Below, one piece after another: positions 47,032-60,139 of a stretch of 64,000 nt of DNA. A program made the translations under genes and the position numbers. Under the pieces are notes generated by a model. It saw only the letters and a list, made by a program, of their open reading frames with translations. It did no database searches and had not been told where the DNA came from. The stretch spans positions 36,742,656 through 36,806,655 of the forward strand of contig OW388291.1 of the NCBI GenBank assembly GCA_936450465.1, given 5' to 3'. Source of the stretch: Gibbula magus. Its lineage: Eukaryota; Mollusca; Gastropoda; Trochida; Trochidae. Within the stretch, counting starts at the first letter, position 1; each line of letters starts with the position of its first letter.

Positions 47032-50000
47032 TCTCATTAGGAAGTAGGCTTGATATGACTTAACTTAAAATACTAGTTTCCTGTAAATGTGTGATCAAGA
47101 GGAATTATATCGCTATCACAGAGTTAAATATATTTCCTATTTTATTGCTAATACATTTGTATTTCAGGATACATGCAAACGAATAATACGTGCTTCTGTT
47201 CCTTAAAGCTATAATTTATTGTTTGCAAATATTACCATCAAAAGCACATTCTGAAGTCATTTCAAGAATATCACTAATCCAGGATTGTTATGCAAACACT
47301 TCCTAAACTTCATGATGCCACCCGGGTGATTATTCGAATGGTTTTCTTACACCGTATTGCCGAGAGCACAGTAAACCCTCGTCGCGTGTCTTATTCATAC
47401 ACACGTGATCATCTTAAGCAATAATCTAAGCCTTATAACGTGAGGCCAGATCTTGTAATCTTCACCTGCGTTTAACGTGAGATGTTATTTCATCAGCTAG
47501 ACAATTGTGATGCATGTCACCTGAATGGTCTGATGACAATCAGAAGATTTGGTCACAAGGTCAATATTTGTGACTTCATCAGATGTCAAGTGGTGCAAAG
47601 GCCTATCAAAAGCTGTATTCAATGTTAAAGTTGTAAGAATTACGTCCTACCTGAAAGGTCAAGAAAATCGAAAATATTTGTACAGGTTTAAGAAGAATGC
47701 TAAAAAGGCTGATGACTTGTCGGAAGAACGGATTACGCCACGGAATAAACGCTCTCCCTGTGATCTTCTTACTATCTTCGTTTGAAGGTTTTCATTTCCA
47801 TTTTTAATTCATTGTCTACTTACCGTCCATAGATATAGACATTAGATAGCTAATAACGAGATTTTGATCAGGTAGGTAAATCTAGTAAATTCAGAGTATC
47901 ATATTAAGGTAATATTGATCGTTTTGTTTCAACATAATATTATTGTGGAAGTCAACTTTGCAACAATTTGTTAAGAATTGTATTCCTCTGGTTGACCTAT
48001 GTTTGTAGAGACCTTTCCATATCCCAGTATGAAGAACTGCATCGCCGAAGAAGCTTTTGAGTACAGTCTTCGAAGGTACATTACTACCTAGAAAAACACT
48101 GTGATAAAGCTTCATTGTCATTTTCGTAATAATTATTCAAGAATGATAAATGTATAACGGGATCGTGTGTACAGACGACAAACAGAAAGGCGCAGTTCAC
48201 ATTATGAAAAAAACACTTACCTTTTGACCATACATGTTGACAGACAAAAGAACGCAATTAATACATTCAGGCAGAGACCGCGTATAGACTTTGAGCTAAG
48301 TGATTTGCGGCAGCAGTTGTCTCGTGATGAAATCATTGATTTGAGCATCTATAGATGACATGAATGGATACAATTATATTGCATACATAACGGGAACTTG
48401 ACCGAAACGTGGAATTTGCCACATCCACATCATGCTAGTTATATTTCCCTTGAGTAAAGAAAGTATGCTATGTAACCTTATATAACACGCAATACAGCCA
48501 TGTACGTGATGTTGATGAAACGTAAAGTTGAAATATAAACTTGATATATAAAAATGATGATCAAACAGTGATTTTATTATATTTGAATACTTGAAAACTT
48601 ACAATACAATATAAAACTTTTTCGTGAAATGATTGACTGAATATCTTTTTTAAATTGCTAATCCATCTTCTTGGTCTTCGTCCGACAAAGATATGTTGTT
48701 ACAAGTGACAACGGTACTTTATACCAGCGATGAGGTTATTGAAATTAATATCAGTAGAGCTAAATCTTATTTGATTTATTTATACTTTTCTTAATAATAA
48801 TAATGCTTTTCCTTAATATCTTTGCCCTTGGATTCCCCAGCTGAAACTGTTGATACATATATTGAGACTGTTGATCTATAGAATCTTTCATTTTTAGTTC
48901 AAGAATAAACATGTCTATATAAACGATTGATTGATAGATAGCTAATGACACCAATAAATCTAGTAGTAATCTATCAGTAGACACAATATAGTTTCCTTTT
49001 TATAATCTTCATAAAGTATGCACAACTTGGCATGATTGTAAATGCATACACAGGTGTAAATGAAATATTAAAGTAAAATAAATCAAAGCAATGACGAACT
49101 ACATTCAAATGTTTTGGTACATATTTAATAGGAGGAATGTTAGAAACAGCATTTCACCACCAACAACAACTTAAGTTTTGACAAAAATCATTTATTTATG
49201 TTTCAATCTTAACAATGGCAAGTTTTAAGATAAACATGAGACAAGCTACAACAATGACAATAAGATGATAAAATGTAGTTCCAAAATGAGCAGTATAACT
49301 ATTGCAAGTAATTAAATATGATTTATGGTTAACTTATGGACTTATTTACGATTGGTTCTGATGACTGAATATCATCTGAATATCGAATTACCCCTTTTGT
49401 TACTTCAACATAAAAGTAGCATTTTGGACCAAATTCAATATCACTTTATAACTTTTTCTGCATTACGACTTCATTATGTTTTGTGATCTGATATTGTGTT
49501 CAAGTTTGTATTACGTCTAGACATATTAATTAAAAGCAATTCAATATCGTATGACATTGTACATCAGCCACAGGCTGAGACTGAAACTAGATATTTGATG
49601 AACTTATTAGCGCTTTGAAAGATAAAGTTGATGACAAGTATGATTTTGATGTAGACTTTATGTTTCATATGAAACTGATCAAAATATGTCAAATATACTT
49701 TGTGAGAATTAGCTAGGAAATGTTACATTACACAGTGTATGGGTCCCATCAAAAAGCATATATTCCCTCATCATGATACCTTTATTTTGTTATCATGATA
49801 CTATCTTGATCTAAGAAATTGTGAGAACTTTTCTACAAAACATTGTCTATCAAATATTTTCAGCAAATTTTCATTTTATTCTCTTTAAAAAAATTGGGAC
49901 GTTTCTTTTACACGTGCGTATTTTTTAATCTCTAATTCGGCAAGATGCAGAAATCGTAGTAGATTAAATATTCCATGTACGCATTTCTTTTTCGGTGTGT

Positions 50001-50825
50001 CACATTACACATCTTCATCACTTATTTGTAAGTGTTGCAAGTTTCTTTGTAACCCCTTTCACATAACTTATAATCAAGTTAGATTGCTTTACTCTTGCGT
50101 TAAACATATGAAAACATAATGGGCGATGCTTTATAGGCACTGCAGCAGGTTTTTATATTTATATATGTTCAAATTTGCCATTTACAATAAAAGTTTATAC
50201 ATGTTCGTTTAAGAGGGTAAAACAGTTCATTACACGACCTCATTCATAAACAAGGGTGTCACATATAAAACGAAAACTGTTAATAATTCGATCACGGGAA
50301 ACGTATCCACGTTGCCTACCCGACCGTTAACCATTCTATTACTGATTTAGGAGGATTGTTTTGCAATTGGTAACATTTCTTTTTGGAAGATTAGAAAACG
50401 TTTTCCAGCATCTTTAAGATATGTATACGAAGAACCGATACATGCACATATGAAGAACATCTGAATATTCCGAGCCGTTTTGAGTTATCTTGTAAATACT
50501 AAATATATGATATATTTTTAAAAATCCGTTCGGATATTTATAATTTGTATCAACTCACACGAAGGTGAATTTTTTTTGTCACCCAAAATCATTATTTATT
50601 ACGTTTCATTGAAAATTGTATATCTCTGCCATTTGACTTTATAACAGCATAGAATTGTCATTTCATTGCTCGTTGATGTAAATGCATTGTGATGTCATAT
50701 AGGGCATTGTGCAAAATTGCTCACATCTGACACAGGCAGCATGATCTTCATATTTATAAGAACAAAATTATCCATCGAAACATTTGTTATAGCAAAGAAT
50801 AAATATATGTGTAGTTATATCCATT
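47032..50825. other. Non-coding stretch, no gene recognised
   Basis: Several 60-80 codon frames on both strands, none with a recognisable domain. The plus-strand frame at 48167-48358 is rich in charged residues near its end but is otherwise unsupported. No transposon ends were found. Confidence 0.45.
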
Positions 50826-50829
50826 TTCC

Positions 50830-51330
50830 AAAGTTTAAACCACCATAAGCCGTAAATATAGTTTGATTACTATTCATGTGTCAGTATGCTCAATATCTCC
50901 TTCACTGATGTCAGAGCTGTTATCAAGTCCAATGTCATGGAATATTTAGTCTTAGAATTACGTGTCCAAAAGAGGAAAATTATTTTAAAGGGATAACTCA
51001 ATATTGCAGAGCGGGGCTCATACTAAGGCTTTGTAATCATATTGATTCTCCTGGGAGTCAAGTTCAAGCCAAATTCCAATCTACAGTTCTAAACCCTCTT
51101 TATTTGAATACTGTAATGTACTTCCTTTCATGACAGACGTAAGCACGAACATCTCCAGTTCTTTAACCATAGGTCAACTTTAGGAGCCACAATGCAAACA
51201 ACTTGCCCGATTTGGCACCTTGCACAATGCAGTTCCAATCATTCTGGGATCTTCATTGGGATGAGATGCAATTAACAAGTATTTTCCTATCTCATTGACT
51301 AAAAGAGTGCATTGTCACCACTGATCTCAC
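50830..51330 (+). repeat. Dispersed repeat R2, copy a
   Basis: The stretch about 51065-51330 is collinear with 56825-57100. Shared blocks include GACAGACGTAAGC (ACAGACGTGCGTAAGC in the other copy), GAACATCTCCAGT, TAACCATAGGTCAAC, AGGAGC, GGGATCTTCATTGGGATGAG and ATCTCATTGACTAAAA. The distance from ACAGACG to ATCTCATTGA is about 160 bp in both. An upstream part with TTTAAACCACCAT at about 50837 also recurs. AAAGGGATAACTC near 50988 resembles a short motif I recall as common in molluscan repeats. Confidence 0.7.
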
Positions 51331-51580
51331 ACGATAGCATTTAAAATCAATGGAGATTTGCGCCCTTTTTAGGATATGGCTGAGCATTGCTATCTTGAGA
51401 TGATGTGTACCCAGTACCTCATTATTCTACTTGTACATGCAGAGATGATTGATTGGAAGGGCTGAAACTATTTCAGATTCCTAAAAGCTAACTAAATCAG
51501 ATGTTGTTACCGTTACAAAATTTAATATGAAATCAGGATTAACATTAAATGACAGAAACAGATATTCCATTTTAAGGGGT

Positions 51581-51641
51581 GCATTCAAGAAGGGCACATG
51601 TTCTATATATATAACATAGCACATGTGCCCTTCTTGAATGC
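51581..51641. repeat. Perfect 21-bp hairpin
   Basis: Arm GCATTCAAGAAGGGCACATG plus T (51581-51601) is exactly complementary to 51621-51641, with a 19-base AT-rich loop. Imperfect pairing continues outside (AAGGGGT against ACCCTCC). It could be a palindromic MITE remnant or a transcribed stem-loop. No flanking target duplication was obvious. Confidence 0.9.
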
Positions 51642-52430
51642 TACCCTCCATTTGGAAACATAAAATGCGATTGTTACATTTATAATTACTTCTCTTTCAG
51701 AGGCACTAAATAGCACATATCACATGTATAAATACGACATGTTTGGTAGAGCAGGTCTCTTGAATTTCATCATTGAGCATTAACTTACATCCTGAGTTAC
51801 TGCCTACACTTGGTTGTTTATTGCCACACGTCCTTCTACTCAGCTCAATGTAACGTCACTGTCATGTGTTGTCGTCTAACTTCGGATCAAGCGTGTTCTT
51901 TCCCCCCTAGCAAGGTGCACAACTCTCTCCTTCAGTGTTATCATTCGTCCTCTACTCATGGTTCTGAATCAGTTATGGAATATATATTTGGTCATGTAGT
52001 ATAGTTTTATGAGAAGTACTTGTTATTTAATGGCTCACTAAGAATCGACTTGTCAATGAAAATGAGCGATGATGTCCTGACGTGTGTTTGTTGCAAATGT
52101 TTCATATATGATCAGCAAATCATAATGCACATTGTTGCTTTTCTTTATAATTATTTGTTGACAGCATCCAACTGTTTGAATATGTCAATCTTTTGTCTGT
52201 GTGTTTAAATCCCTGATTCAAAACATAGCTGAATATATGGATAGCTTAACAACACCAGTATTACCTGTGAAACTGCATTCTCTGTTGACAAAAACGAGTC
52301 ATTAGGTGTTTAATATCAAATAATTCTTCAAACATGGGCAGTAGACCGTCACAGACGAGCTTTTAATTATGAAAGTAAATTAAGCTTAACCTGTTTTTTG
52401 TTGTGATATAACACATTAATGTCAACTCAA
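51642..52430. other. Non-coding stretch, nothing recognised
   Basis: Two adjacent short plus-strand frames (51810-52208) have cysteines and hydrophobic stretches but no recognisable family or splice context. Confidence 0.45.
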
Positions 52431-52438
52431 TAATGTTT

Positions 52439-52515
52439 TATATGTTTTCGAATCAACAACTGTGAAATTGACATTTGAACATGGCATTTACTTTGACACT
52501 GTTTACAAATAAAAT
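52439..52515 (+). repeat. Dispersed repeat R3, copy b
   Basis: Matches 44606-44690: ATATGTTTTCGAATC, CAACTGTGAAATTGACATTT, GAACATG. Confidence 0.7.
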
Positions 52516-53179
52516 AAAGTTGTCCTGTCAGAGGTTGAAATTTAAACCACTTCTCAGATCATTATTGACACTGAATTCAATTACATATATTGAACTTTAA
52601 TTTAATGTTCCATGTTTCATGTCTTCTTCAGATATATTTTATCATTCCAGTCTCACCTCTCGTTGTGCCACCGATAATTAAAATAAATACTTATGATGAT
52701 CATACACATATAATTGTATGTTCTTTTGATTAAACAACAATTGGTGTACTTCGAGAATAAAGATATGTATATAGCGAATAATTTGCCTAGGAGTTTATAT
52801 TGAAGCCCTCATCAGTTGTCTTCTCTTCGTACTTTAACGTTCTAAAATGATAACATGACAAAACGATGTAATTGAATATAGATAGTAGGCGAATGCAGAA
52901 ACACTGGAATTCTGTCTCGAATGCACGGGATGTGCGAAATAACATTGGAGAAGCACCGCATAATGCTGTACCATTGTATTGATATTGTTCATAAGTTAGC
53001 CTGAGCAATACTTCTAAGTAAACTTGGGGATCCAAGATCAAACCACTGTCAGAACTACCATCAACGATATTGTAGTGACATGTCGGTGTTATCAAAATGA
53101 CAAATCATATTAACGTGATCTTGTGAGCTGCTGATGACATGTCACCAGTTACCAGTCAGCTTATCGATCAGTTAACGAA

Positions 53180-53250
53180 CCTGTGAAACCATTATATTCA
53201 GCAGAGATAGTTTGATTTCTCTAATCTCTTTCTTGTAATACCTTATATTC
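53180..53250 (+). repeat. Dispersed repeat R2, partial copy
   Basis: GAAACCATTATATTCAGCAG, then ATAGTTTGATTTCTCTAATC, then TCTTTCTTG resembles the 5' part of R2 at 56625-56680 and 58345-58385. The downstream R2 blocks are not found here. Confidence 0.45.
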
Positions 53251-56200
53251 AGGTATTCTTTTCTGGTTTTCTGAACGTGCTTCAAACGGAGTACATGTAT
53301 GTATGTATGGAGAGTATCGGAACATTAATCTCTTGGTGACTGTGGATGGAACATCATAAAGGCTAGGAAGAATGTATGAATGTTAAAATAGGATCACGAC
53401 ATAAACATTGCAATGAATTGTCGCCTTAAATGTCAAGTTGAGGATAGCATATTATCAGGAAGATTTCTCGACACTCTGTCGCATCTCTCTACTAACTTAG
53501 ATTAAGATTACTAGTTTACTATCAAAAGTGAAATGGCAATGGAGACAGGTCCTGTTTTTTTTTGTTTGCTTTTAATTTCTGTTCGTTTTGATTCATTTAG
53601 ACGAATCATGTCTTATTTGAATTATATAAATATTGTGTTAGGACTGTACATTATAATGTTTTCAATACAATAAGCAGATTAGTTTTAATCTATATCTTGA
53701 ACATAAGTGCCACAATCTCATGTTACCCTTATTCTGCAATATTTCAATTGAATTAAATTCGAATAAAAATAATGACAGCACACTATCGTAAAGTTTTTCA
53801 CTAATATCCAATGAAAGAATGAAACTCGATTTGCTTCTCAAAATGTAATTTGCTTTGAATTTGGCACTAGCATTAATATTTCCATTTACGTAACGATCAA
53901 ATAGCTTGTCTTCACGATAAACAAGTGATGGTTACAGGTCAGTTCACATCTCAGTAGGGACTTACTTTGATACTGTATAAGCATTACTACTTTACTTTAC
54001 TTTGAACAATCAAGATCAATAACACAATATTGTATTTTCCAATTCCTTCGTTACCTCGATCAAATCCAAACAAAGATGATGAATGATTGAATGATGAATG
54101 ATATTTCTACATCTAGTTTTGTAATGTTTATGTTCACACTGTTATGTCCTTGGGAAACAAACAAAGGGTATTTCTGGATACACTTTGATAAAGGGAAGCA
54201 AAGCAGTCAAACTTTCATTGTTGTAAACCGGGATGTTTAGAAATCTGTTGACACAAAATATGGCAACAAGAATATCTATTCTTTCCTGGTATAATATCAA
54301 CTTACGGAACTAAACTTGCGTATATTTTTGGTATTTAACAGCTGTCATCTAAAAAGCACAATATCTAATCAAAAGTTGACAGATCTTATTTCAACCATTG
54401 CAACTGAAATGACGATTATTTAAAGATCAAATTATTTATTTAGTTTAGACTTTGTTCAGTTCAAATCAATTAAATTCTGCTACTTTGTCGCTAAAGTTTA
54501 AGTTACGTCAAGACTGGTTAAAATTAATTGATTTCCATCTAATTGACTACTGAGACCCAAAGAGACAGCAAGTACTGATACTGTATGTTATGTTGTCTTT
54601 TATTATATTTAAATTTAATTGTCCATGAGGAAGCAAGGGAAATCAGAACCTCAATTTACTTTCAATTTTTAATATTATATCCACGTATATATGGCCATAT
54701 CTTTCATTGGAGACGGGTTGCATTTCCTAAATACTTCAGTTCTATTTGGCAGTCGTTTGAAATCTTTTTGCAGTGTTGAATTGACCTTCAAATAGGTGTA
54801 CAAGTTACAAGTGGCACATAAAATGATACTTTGTAACCATTAAAGGGAATATAAATAGAATGACATACACACGTAGTCGTTACTTCTTGAGAAGGAAAAC
54901 GGAAAAGCATGTCTGGACTTTTGTCTGGTTGGTTTTTTTCTTGGGTTGGCTCAAGAAAATGGAAATGAGCCTAATTTCCTGTACAAAATTATTTTGTAGG
55001 TCAATGCAAATGTCTCACCGTCTGGGAGTAGAAATTGCAAATTGTTATACGTTATACTATGCAAACACAAATATTTACAATGCTGATATGTCGTCTGTAT
55101 TGTGTTTTGTCTTCTTCATTACTAATAAGCAGACACATTCCATTTTTGTAATGCCCTTACTTCTTGATTGACAATTGCGAACATTTCTAATTTATAGCGA
55201 AAATGATACATGTTGTTGATGTAAGGTTTGTCAGCTGAAATGAAAATTAGACACGCATGTAAATAAATTGGGGACTTGTAAGGATTGTTCACAAAGGAAA
55301 TATTATAATCACATATTACCTTTTGTCAACCTTCTGCGAGTATGGTCCTTACAAGTTCATAAGGTATTAAACCAACATAACAATATGCTTTATAAGCAAA
55401 AAAGGAATAGTTTGTCCATGTGTACTCGGAGGCATATGAGTGGTTAATAAACCTTAATATGTGAAGCTATGAACCTACATTGTATACCAAGGACATATAG
55501 CACATGTACAAAATCCAAATATATTTAATCTGAATATTAAGTGATGAATTGCTGCAATGATACCAATATACATGTACATGTAAAGTGAAGTTAATGCACG
55601 TCTAATCTAATCTGCCCTTTGAATAACATGAAATATCACTGCTAAACAACAGCTAAATTAGTATTTTCCAGTGTTCATTATAGAATTGAAATTAGTCCAC
55701 AATAAACCCTCATTGATACCATATATCAAAAGTGTACATTTCGTAATCATGACGATCTATAATTCTTTTATACTTTCTAACTGTTCAGTGTAGTAGTGCA
55801 AATATATCAAACCTTGTCTTACCATTATTGTCATCAACCTGTTTTGAATGTACACCAGTTATCACCATGTTATAGCGGTGACCGTTCAGTATGCCTACAA
55901 AAAACGTTAAGCTCTACTTACTTGTCTTTGTGTGGACTCTCATTAATTGTCTACAAGAAATACATTGGCATGTGCAATTATATAAATCAATACTTCAACT
56001 CAAAATGCTAATATTAAAGACGAAGTTCGCAATGATTAAAGCATTATTATTTTTTTTTTAATGTCTGAATACTTTTACAAGATATTGATTTTATTAATAC
56101 TTTAATTTCCAGGTTTGTATTGTGTGCCCAACATAAATCAAGTAACTATGATCAATTGGTATTTTCTAATATTTAGATTTGTATTAAATATTGTGTTTAA

Positions 56201-56340
56201 ATATTTCCCAAAAAAAACACGATGCTTAAGTAATGTTTAGAGGCTAGTTAACACAAATTATATTTCTACAAATATGACGTACGTATTGTCAGTCTTCATG
56301 GATATACTAGAAATCTAAAAAATAAACATACAAAATTAAC
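53251..56340. other. Non-coding stretch, no gene recognised
   Basis: AT-rich. The 103-codon plus-strand frame at 54860-55171 contains FVWLVFFLGWLKK, a hydrophobic run that could mimic a signal or membrane segment, but there is no family match and no flanking splice logic. A (GTAT)3 run lies near 53297 and a GAT/GAA low-complexity patch near 54080. Confidence 0.45.
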
Positions 56341-56400
56341 AATGCATACGCTTTTTAAAGTTTATTTAAGGCTGTTGTCAAATATTATGTATACCTGTGT

Positions 56401-56432
56401 GTATGTATGTATGTATGTATGTATGTATGTAT
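56401..56432. repeat. (GTAT)n microsatellite
   Basis: About eight GTAT units, nearly perfect. An 88-codon frame at 56342-56608 reads through it as VCMYVCMYVC and is an artefact of the repeat. Confidence 0.95.
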
Positions 56433-56609
56433 ATAATGTATTATGTAATATAGTTATCATTTTCGAAGTGGGAAATATTGACAATAAAACGGGAAAGGGG
56501 CCAACATTGCAACTGTTATACATACAGGATGGCATACTCACAATATGTAATGAGCATCAATGTCACTTGCAATGGAATACCAATCTCTCATTGATCTCCC
56601 GAACCTAAC

Positions 56610-57100
56610 GAGATTATGTTCCTCCTTTTAAACTACTGTCATCAGTGAAGATAGTTCGATTTCTTCTCACCTTTTTCATGTCAGTGTTTAAGTATCTCTT
56701 TGGCTAAGTCGGTATTACTGAGGCCAATATTCTGACAATTATTCGATGACATGGTATTTAATTGAAGATGATAATAAGCTAGCACCTCCTTCAGATAATT
56801 GAAATTAATTATTTACTGCCATCGCAATGCCAACTTCAAACGAAATTCCATTCTAAAACTAGTTTAAAGTCCCAATATTTGAACACTGAAATGTTCTTCC
56901 TCTGATTACAGACGTGCGTAAGCAAGAACATCCCCAGTGCAATAACCACAGGTCAACATAAGGAGCAGTAATGTACACAGATAGGGTCATATAGCAGCGA
57001 GGACAATGTGGTACAAATCATTCTTGGATCTTCATGGAGATCGAATGCACTTGATAAGTTTTTTACAATCTCATTGATTAAAACAGTTCATTGTATCCAA
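56610..57100 (+). repeat. Dispersed repeat R2, copy b
   Basis: The 5' part TTTTAAACTACTGTCATCAG, GTTCGATTTCTTCTCACC and TTTTTCATGTCAGTGT matches 58330-58390. The 3' part matches 51065-51330. It is the most complete copy in the window and ties the pieces into one family of at least 480 bp. Confidence 0.7.
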
Positions 57101-58315
57101 TAATGTAACACTGGATCATTGGACAGTAGACCAAACACCATGAAAGACAATACTTTTTCTTGATTTGACAGTTGTCATATATTAGACTGCAGATTATTCG
57201 ATTGCAATCAATAAACATGTTGGCATTTAAAATGAGCAAATGATTGAAACTCTCTTGCAAATTAGAAACAGATTTCTTTCGACCTTTTAAACCACAGCGG
57301 GGTGCGATAATGCAGCACAACGTCTGGAGCAGTGGTACAAACTCCTAACAAAATCTGGCACAGTGAACAATGTAGTGAAAATCATGCAAATATTCTTCGA
57401 TGACTTCAATATGTAAGAAAGAAACAAGCTAAAATTGTACGTTCTTGCTTCTTGTTAACTCCTTGATATTTCACAAATACACACTGGATAACAAAATGTT
57501 GTTTGCAGTCATTCTATATCATACAACACGAAACAGATGTTTTTATGATGCGGGAAATACATCTTTCTCAGGGGAAATTTCATAGAGATCAAACTGCGTA
57601 GCAAACCGAACTGTCTCTGTGGTCTATTACATGAGAGCATAATTTTCCTATTGGGTTTCAATTGACATTTACTCGGTAAGAGCCGCCTGGGGTCGGGAAT
57701 ATAGATCATTTGAGTAAGTATCCTAACCTTATGATAGAACACGGCAGTCGTCAATCCAATTATTCAACTGAACCATTATATTTATTTATCTTAAATCAAC
57801 CTTTGGACCTTATCAACATCAAGTTGAAAGATACTTTTGCACCTTTCTAAACATAATACTGCTATCCTGTTAACGTCGATCAAATATGTATAAATATAAT
57901 AAAATAATTTAAGACCATTATCCTTTAAGGAAACTTTGAAATTTTCAACCCAATATTGATGATCAATACGACTGCACTGATGATTTTAGGATGTAGTTAC
58001 TTACTTGTAATAATGTGCAATTTCAGATACAATTCAAATTAATAGTCCATACGATATTTGTTGCAATTCTGTTGTATTCAGCATTACTACTTCATTTTAA
58101 CAAAAGCAGAGAAAATTATTCACGTTTTTTCTGAGGAAAATGTATTTCTGGATAAGATAACTATTACTTTACTTGTGTCCTTCACTGTCATATAATCTTA
58201 CATAATCCTGAAATGATCTCAGTAACTGATGAAGCAACTGTTGAGATTTAAAATCTGTTATAACGTTAAACATTCGGTTAATTCGCCAGTGTCACATGTG
58301 ACACGCTCTGATTAT
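57101..58315. other. Non-coding stretch, nothing recognised
   Basis: AT-rich. Short minus-strand frames (57078-57320, 57509-57754) have no recognisable motif. Confidence 0.5.
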
Positions 58316-58319
58316 ATTT

Positions 58320-58750
58320 CTATCTTTTAAACCACCATTATCACTAACTTGGATTCGATTTCTTTCAACCTTTTTCATGCTAGTGTCCTAAATATATGTT
58401 CATCGGAAGATAATGTTACTCCTTCGGCAATGATTTGGAATTAAATCAAATGCTCTAAAAACTGAAAAGTTATATTTAAGGAACGTCTCCATTAAAGAAA
58501 GACTAACGCCAAGGTTGTTTAATGACACAAACTAACTTGCCAAATTCAAACCAAAATTCGAATCCGGAAAATTTACATGACACTTTTAAATTCAACATGT
58601 GCTTCCTTCCTATGTGACAAAGCAAGAAAATATATATTCCACTAATCATAGGTAAACTCTAGGGGAAGAAGCAATACAATCAACTTACCTGACCTGTCGC
58701 CTCTGACATAATCATGCATATGACCTGCTGGTCATAAAGCACATCACAAG
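58320..58750 (+). repeat. Dispersed repeat R2, copy c (diverged)
   Basis: Starts TTTTAAACCACCATTATCAC, GATTCGATTTCTTTCAACC, TTTTTCATGCTAGTGTC. It continues with TTGCCAAATTCAAACCAAA, TGCTTCCTTCCTATGTGACA and AATCATAGGTAAACTCTAGG, in the same order as copies a and b. It fades after about 58750. Confidence 0.65.
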
Positions 58751-59340
58751 ATGGAATCCCTCTCCTGATACATTCAAAGAAATAGCACAGTCGTTACTAT
58801 GGCTACTACTTAAAACTTGCTTCTAGCGGGCGATTACAAATATCATTCAAAACCTGTATATTGCAATAACGCAAAGAAGCAGGTTATCTTATGTATAGGA
58901 TCATGCTGTTACTATTTCATACAGTGGTGGAGGTACATGATTTTTTTTTATAAAAGGTATAGGTTATTACACTTTATTGCACAACACGCCAAATCAATAA
59001 AATATAGAGCCAGCATGTTAGGTGAACAGCTTACAAAGATATAAATACATAGGCATAATTATAAAGTAGACTCAAATCGACAATAAAGACAATTTGGCTG
59101 TAGTGCAGACAACTCATGTTGATGTGGAAATTGCCTCTATATTGAAATCCCAAAGTGATCATATTAAAACTAAACGGTTCATTACAATATCCTGATGAAC
59201 TCTGACATTCATCATACTCAAATAATTCTACTTCAAACGACTTAACATTATAAACATTTGAACAAAATATCTAAATTAACTCTGATTTTTTTGGGTATTT
59301 CTGGCATGAAAGCATACCTACAGAACGCTTCTTTGTAGGA
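58751..59340. other. Non-coding stretch, nothing recognised
   Basis: AT-rich with one unrecognised 75-codon plus-strand frame. Confidence 0.5.
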
Positions 59341-59347
59341 AAGAAAA

Positions 59348-59549
59348 AAACATTATTTTAACTATTGTTTATTTTAGTTGATGAGGTCACTACCAGATGA
59401 GACAATATCACGATTTGGAACTACAAATAAGTAAATCATAAATATTCTTATAAAACAAGCTGTTGGTAGCAGACAAAAACATTATTTTAACTATTATTTA
59501 TTTTAGTTGATGAGGTCACTACCAGATGAGACAATATCACGATTTGGAA
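59348..59549. repeat. Recent 129-bp-period tandem duplication
   Basis: 59348-59420 and 59477-59549 are identical by eye except for one base (ACTATTGTTT against ACTATTATTT). They include GATGAGGTCACTACCAGATG and AGACAATATCACGATTTGG. The offset is exactly 129 bp. The near identity marks this as young compared with its neighbours. Confidence 0.95.
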
Positions 59550-59617
59550 AATGTTTGATACGCAACATTTTCAACACATTTAAGGATTCCCCCGTCTGAT
59601 AAGCATTCATTGATACG

Positions 59618-60139
59618 TCAGTAGTTACATTATCTACCTGAAGGAATTCATGTTATGTTTCTTCTGTTATCTATTGTTTCAAAATGTTAAAAAAGACATC
59701 TAGGTTTCAATTTATCTACGTACATGTATCTGCACTTGTCTTATCGGAATGTAAAACTCATTACATGTTATCGACTAACAAGCATGTGTAGAATACATGC
59801 ATGTTCAACCACAATTTGTAATGGTTCAATGATCCAATAGTCAGTACCTGCATCATCTACCTTAAGACATTTATGTTATGTAAAATTAATGCTTCTTCTG
59901 TTATTTATTGTTTCAATTTGTGAAACATATTTGCACATCATTCATCTGGGTTTAAATTTGTTGAACTGATCTTGACTTTTAAACATGAATTCTTTATCTT
60001 AATATCTCCACTTGGCGAATGTAAAACATTAGTTCGTGAATTGAAGGTTTCATATTGTTCAATATATGTTATCGACTCACATGCATGTTAAGAATACATG
60101 CATGTTCAAACACAATTTCTGATAGCTCAATAATTCAAT
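59618..60139. repeat. Older adjacent tandem duplication (222 and 299 bp)
   Basis: 59618-59839 and 59841-60139 share, in order, TCAGTA, CATTATCTACCT / CATCATCTACCT, TTATGTTATGT, TTCTTCTGTTAT, ATTGTTTCAA, CGAATGTAAAAC / GGAATGTAAAAC, ATGTTATCGACT, GAATACATGCATGTTCAA and CACAATTT. The second copy is longer through insertions in its middle. Confidence 0.85.

Noticed and set aside
47529..47581. Nested short inverted repeats (CTGATGA/TCATCAG and GTCACAA/TTGTGAC)
   Set aside because: Arms of only 7 bp, with unequal loops, are expected often enough in 64 kb.
52787..53095. 102-codon minus-strand frame
   Set aside because: No recognisable family, no supporting context.
54860..55171. 103-codon frame with a hydrophobic run, possible secreted or membrane protein
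   Set aside because: AT-rich codons alone produce Phe/Leu/Tyr runs, and nothing recognisable surrounds it.
56342..56608. 88-codon frame with CMYVCMYVC repeats
   Set aside because: Produced by reading through the (GTAT)n microsatellite.
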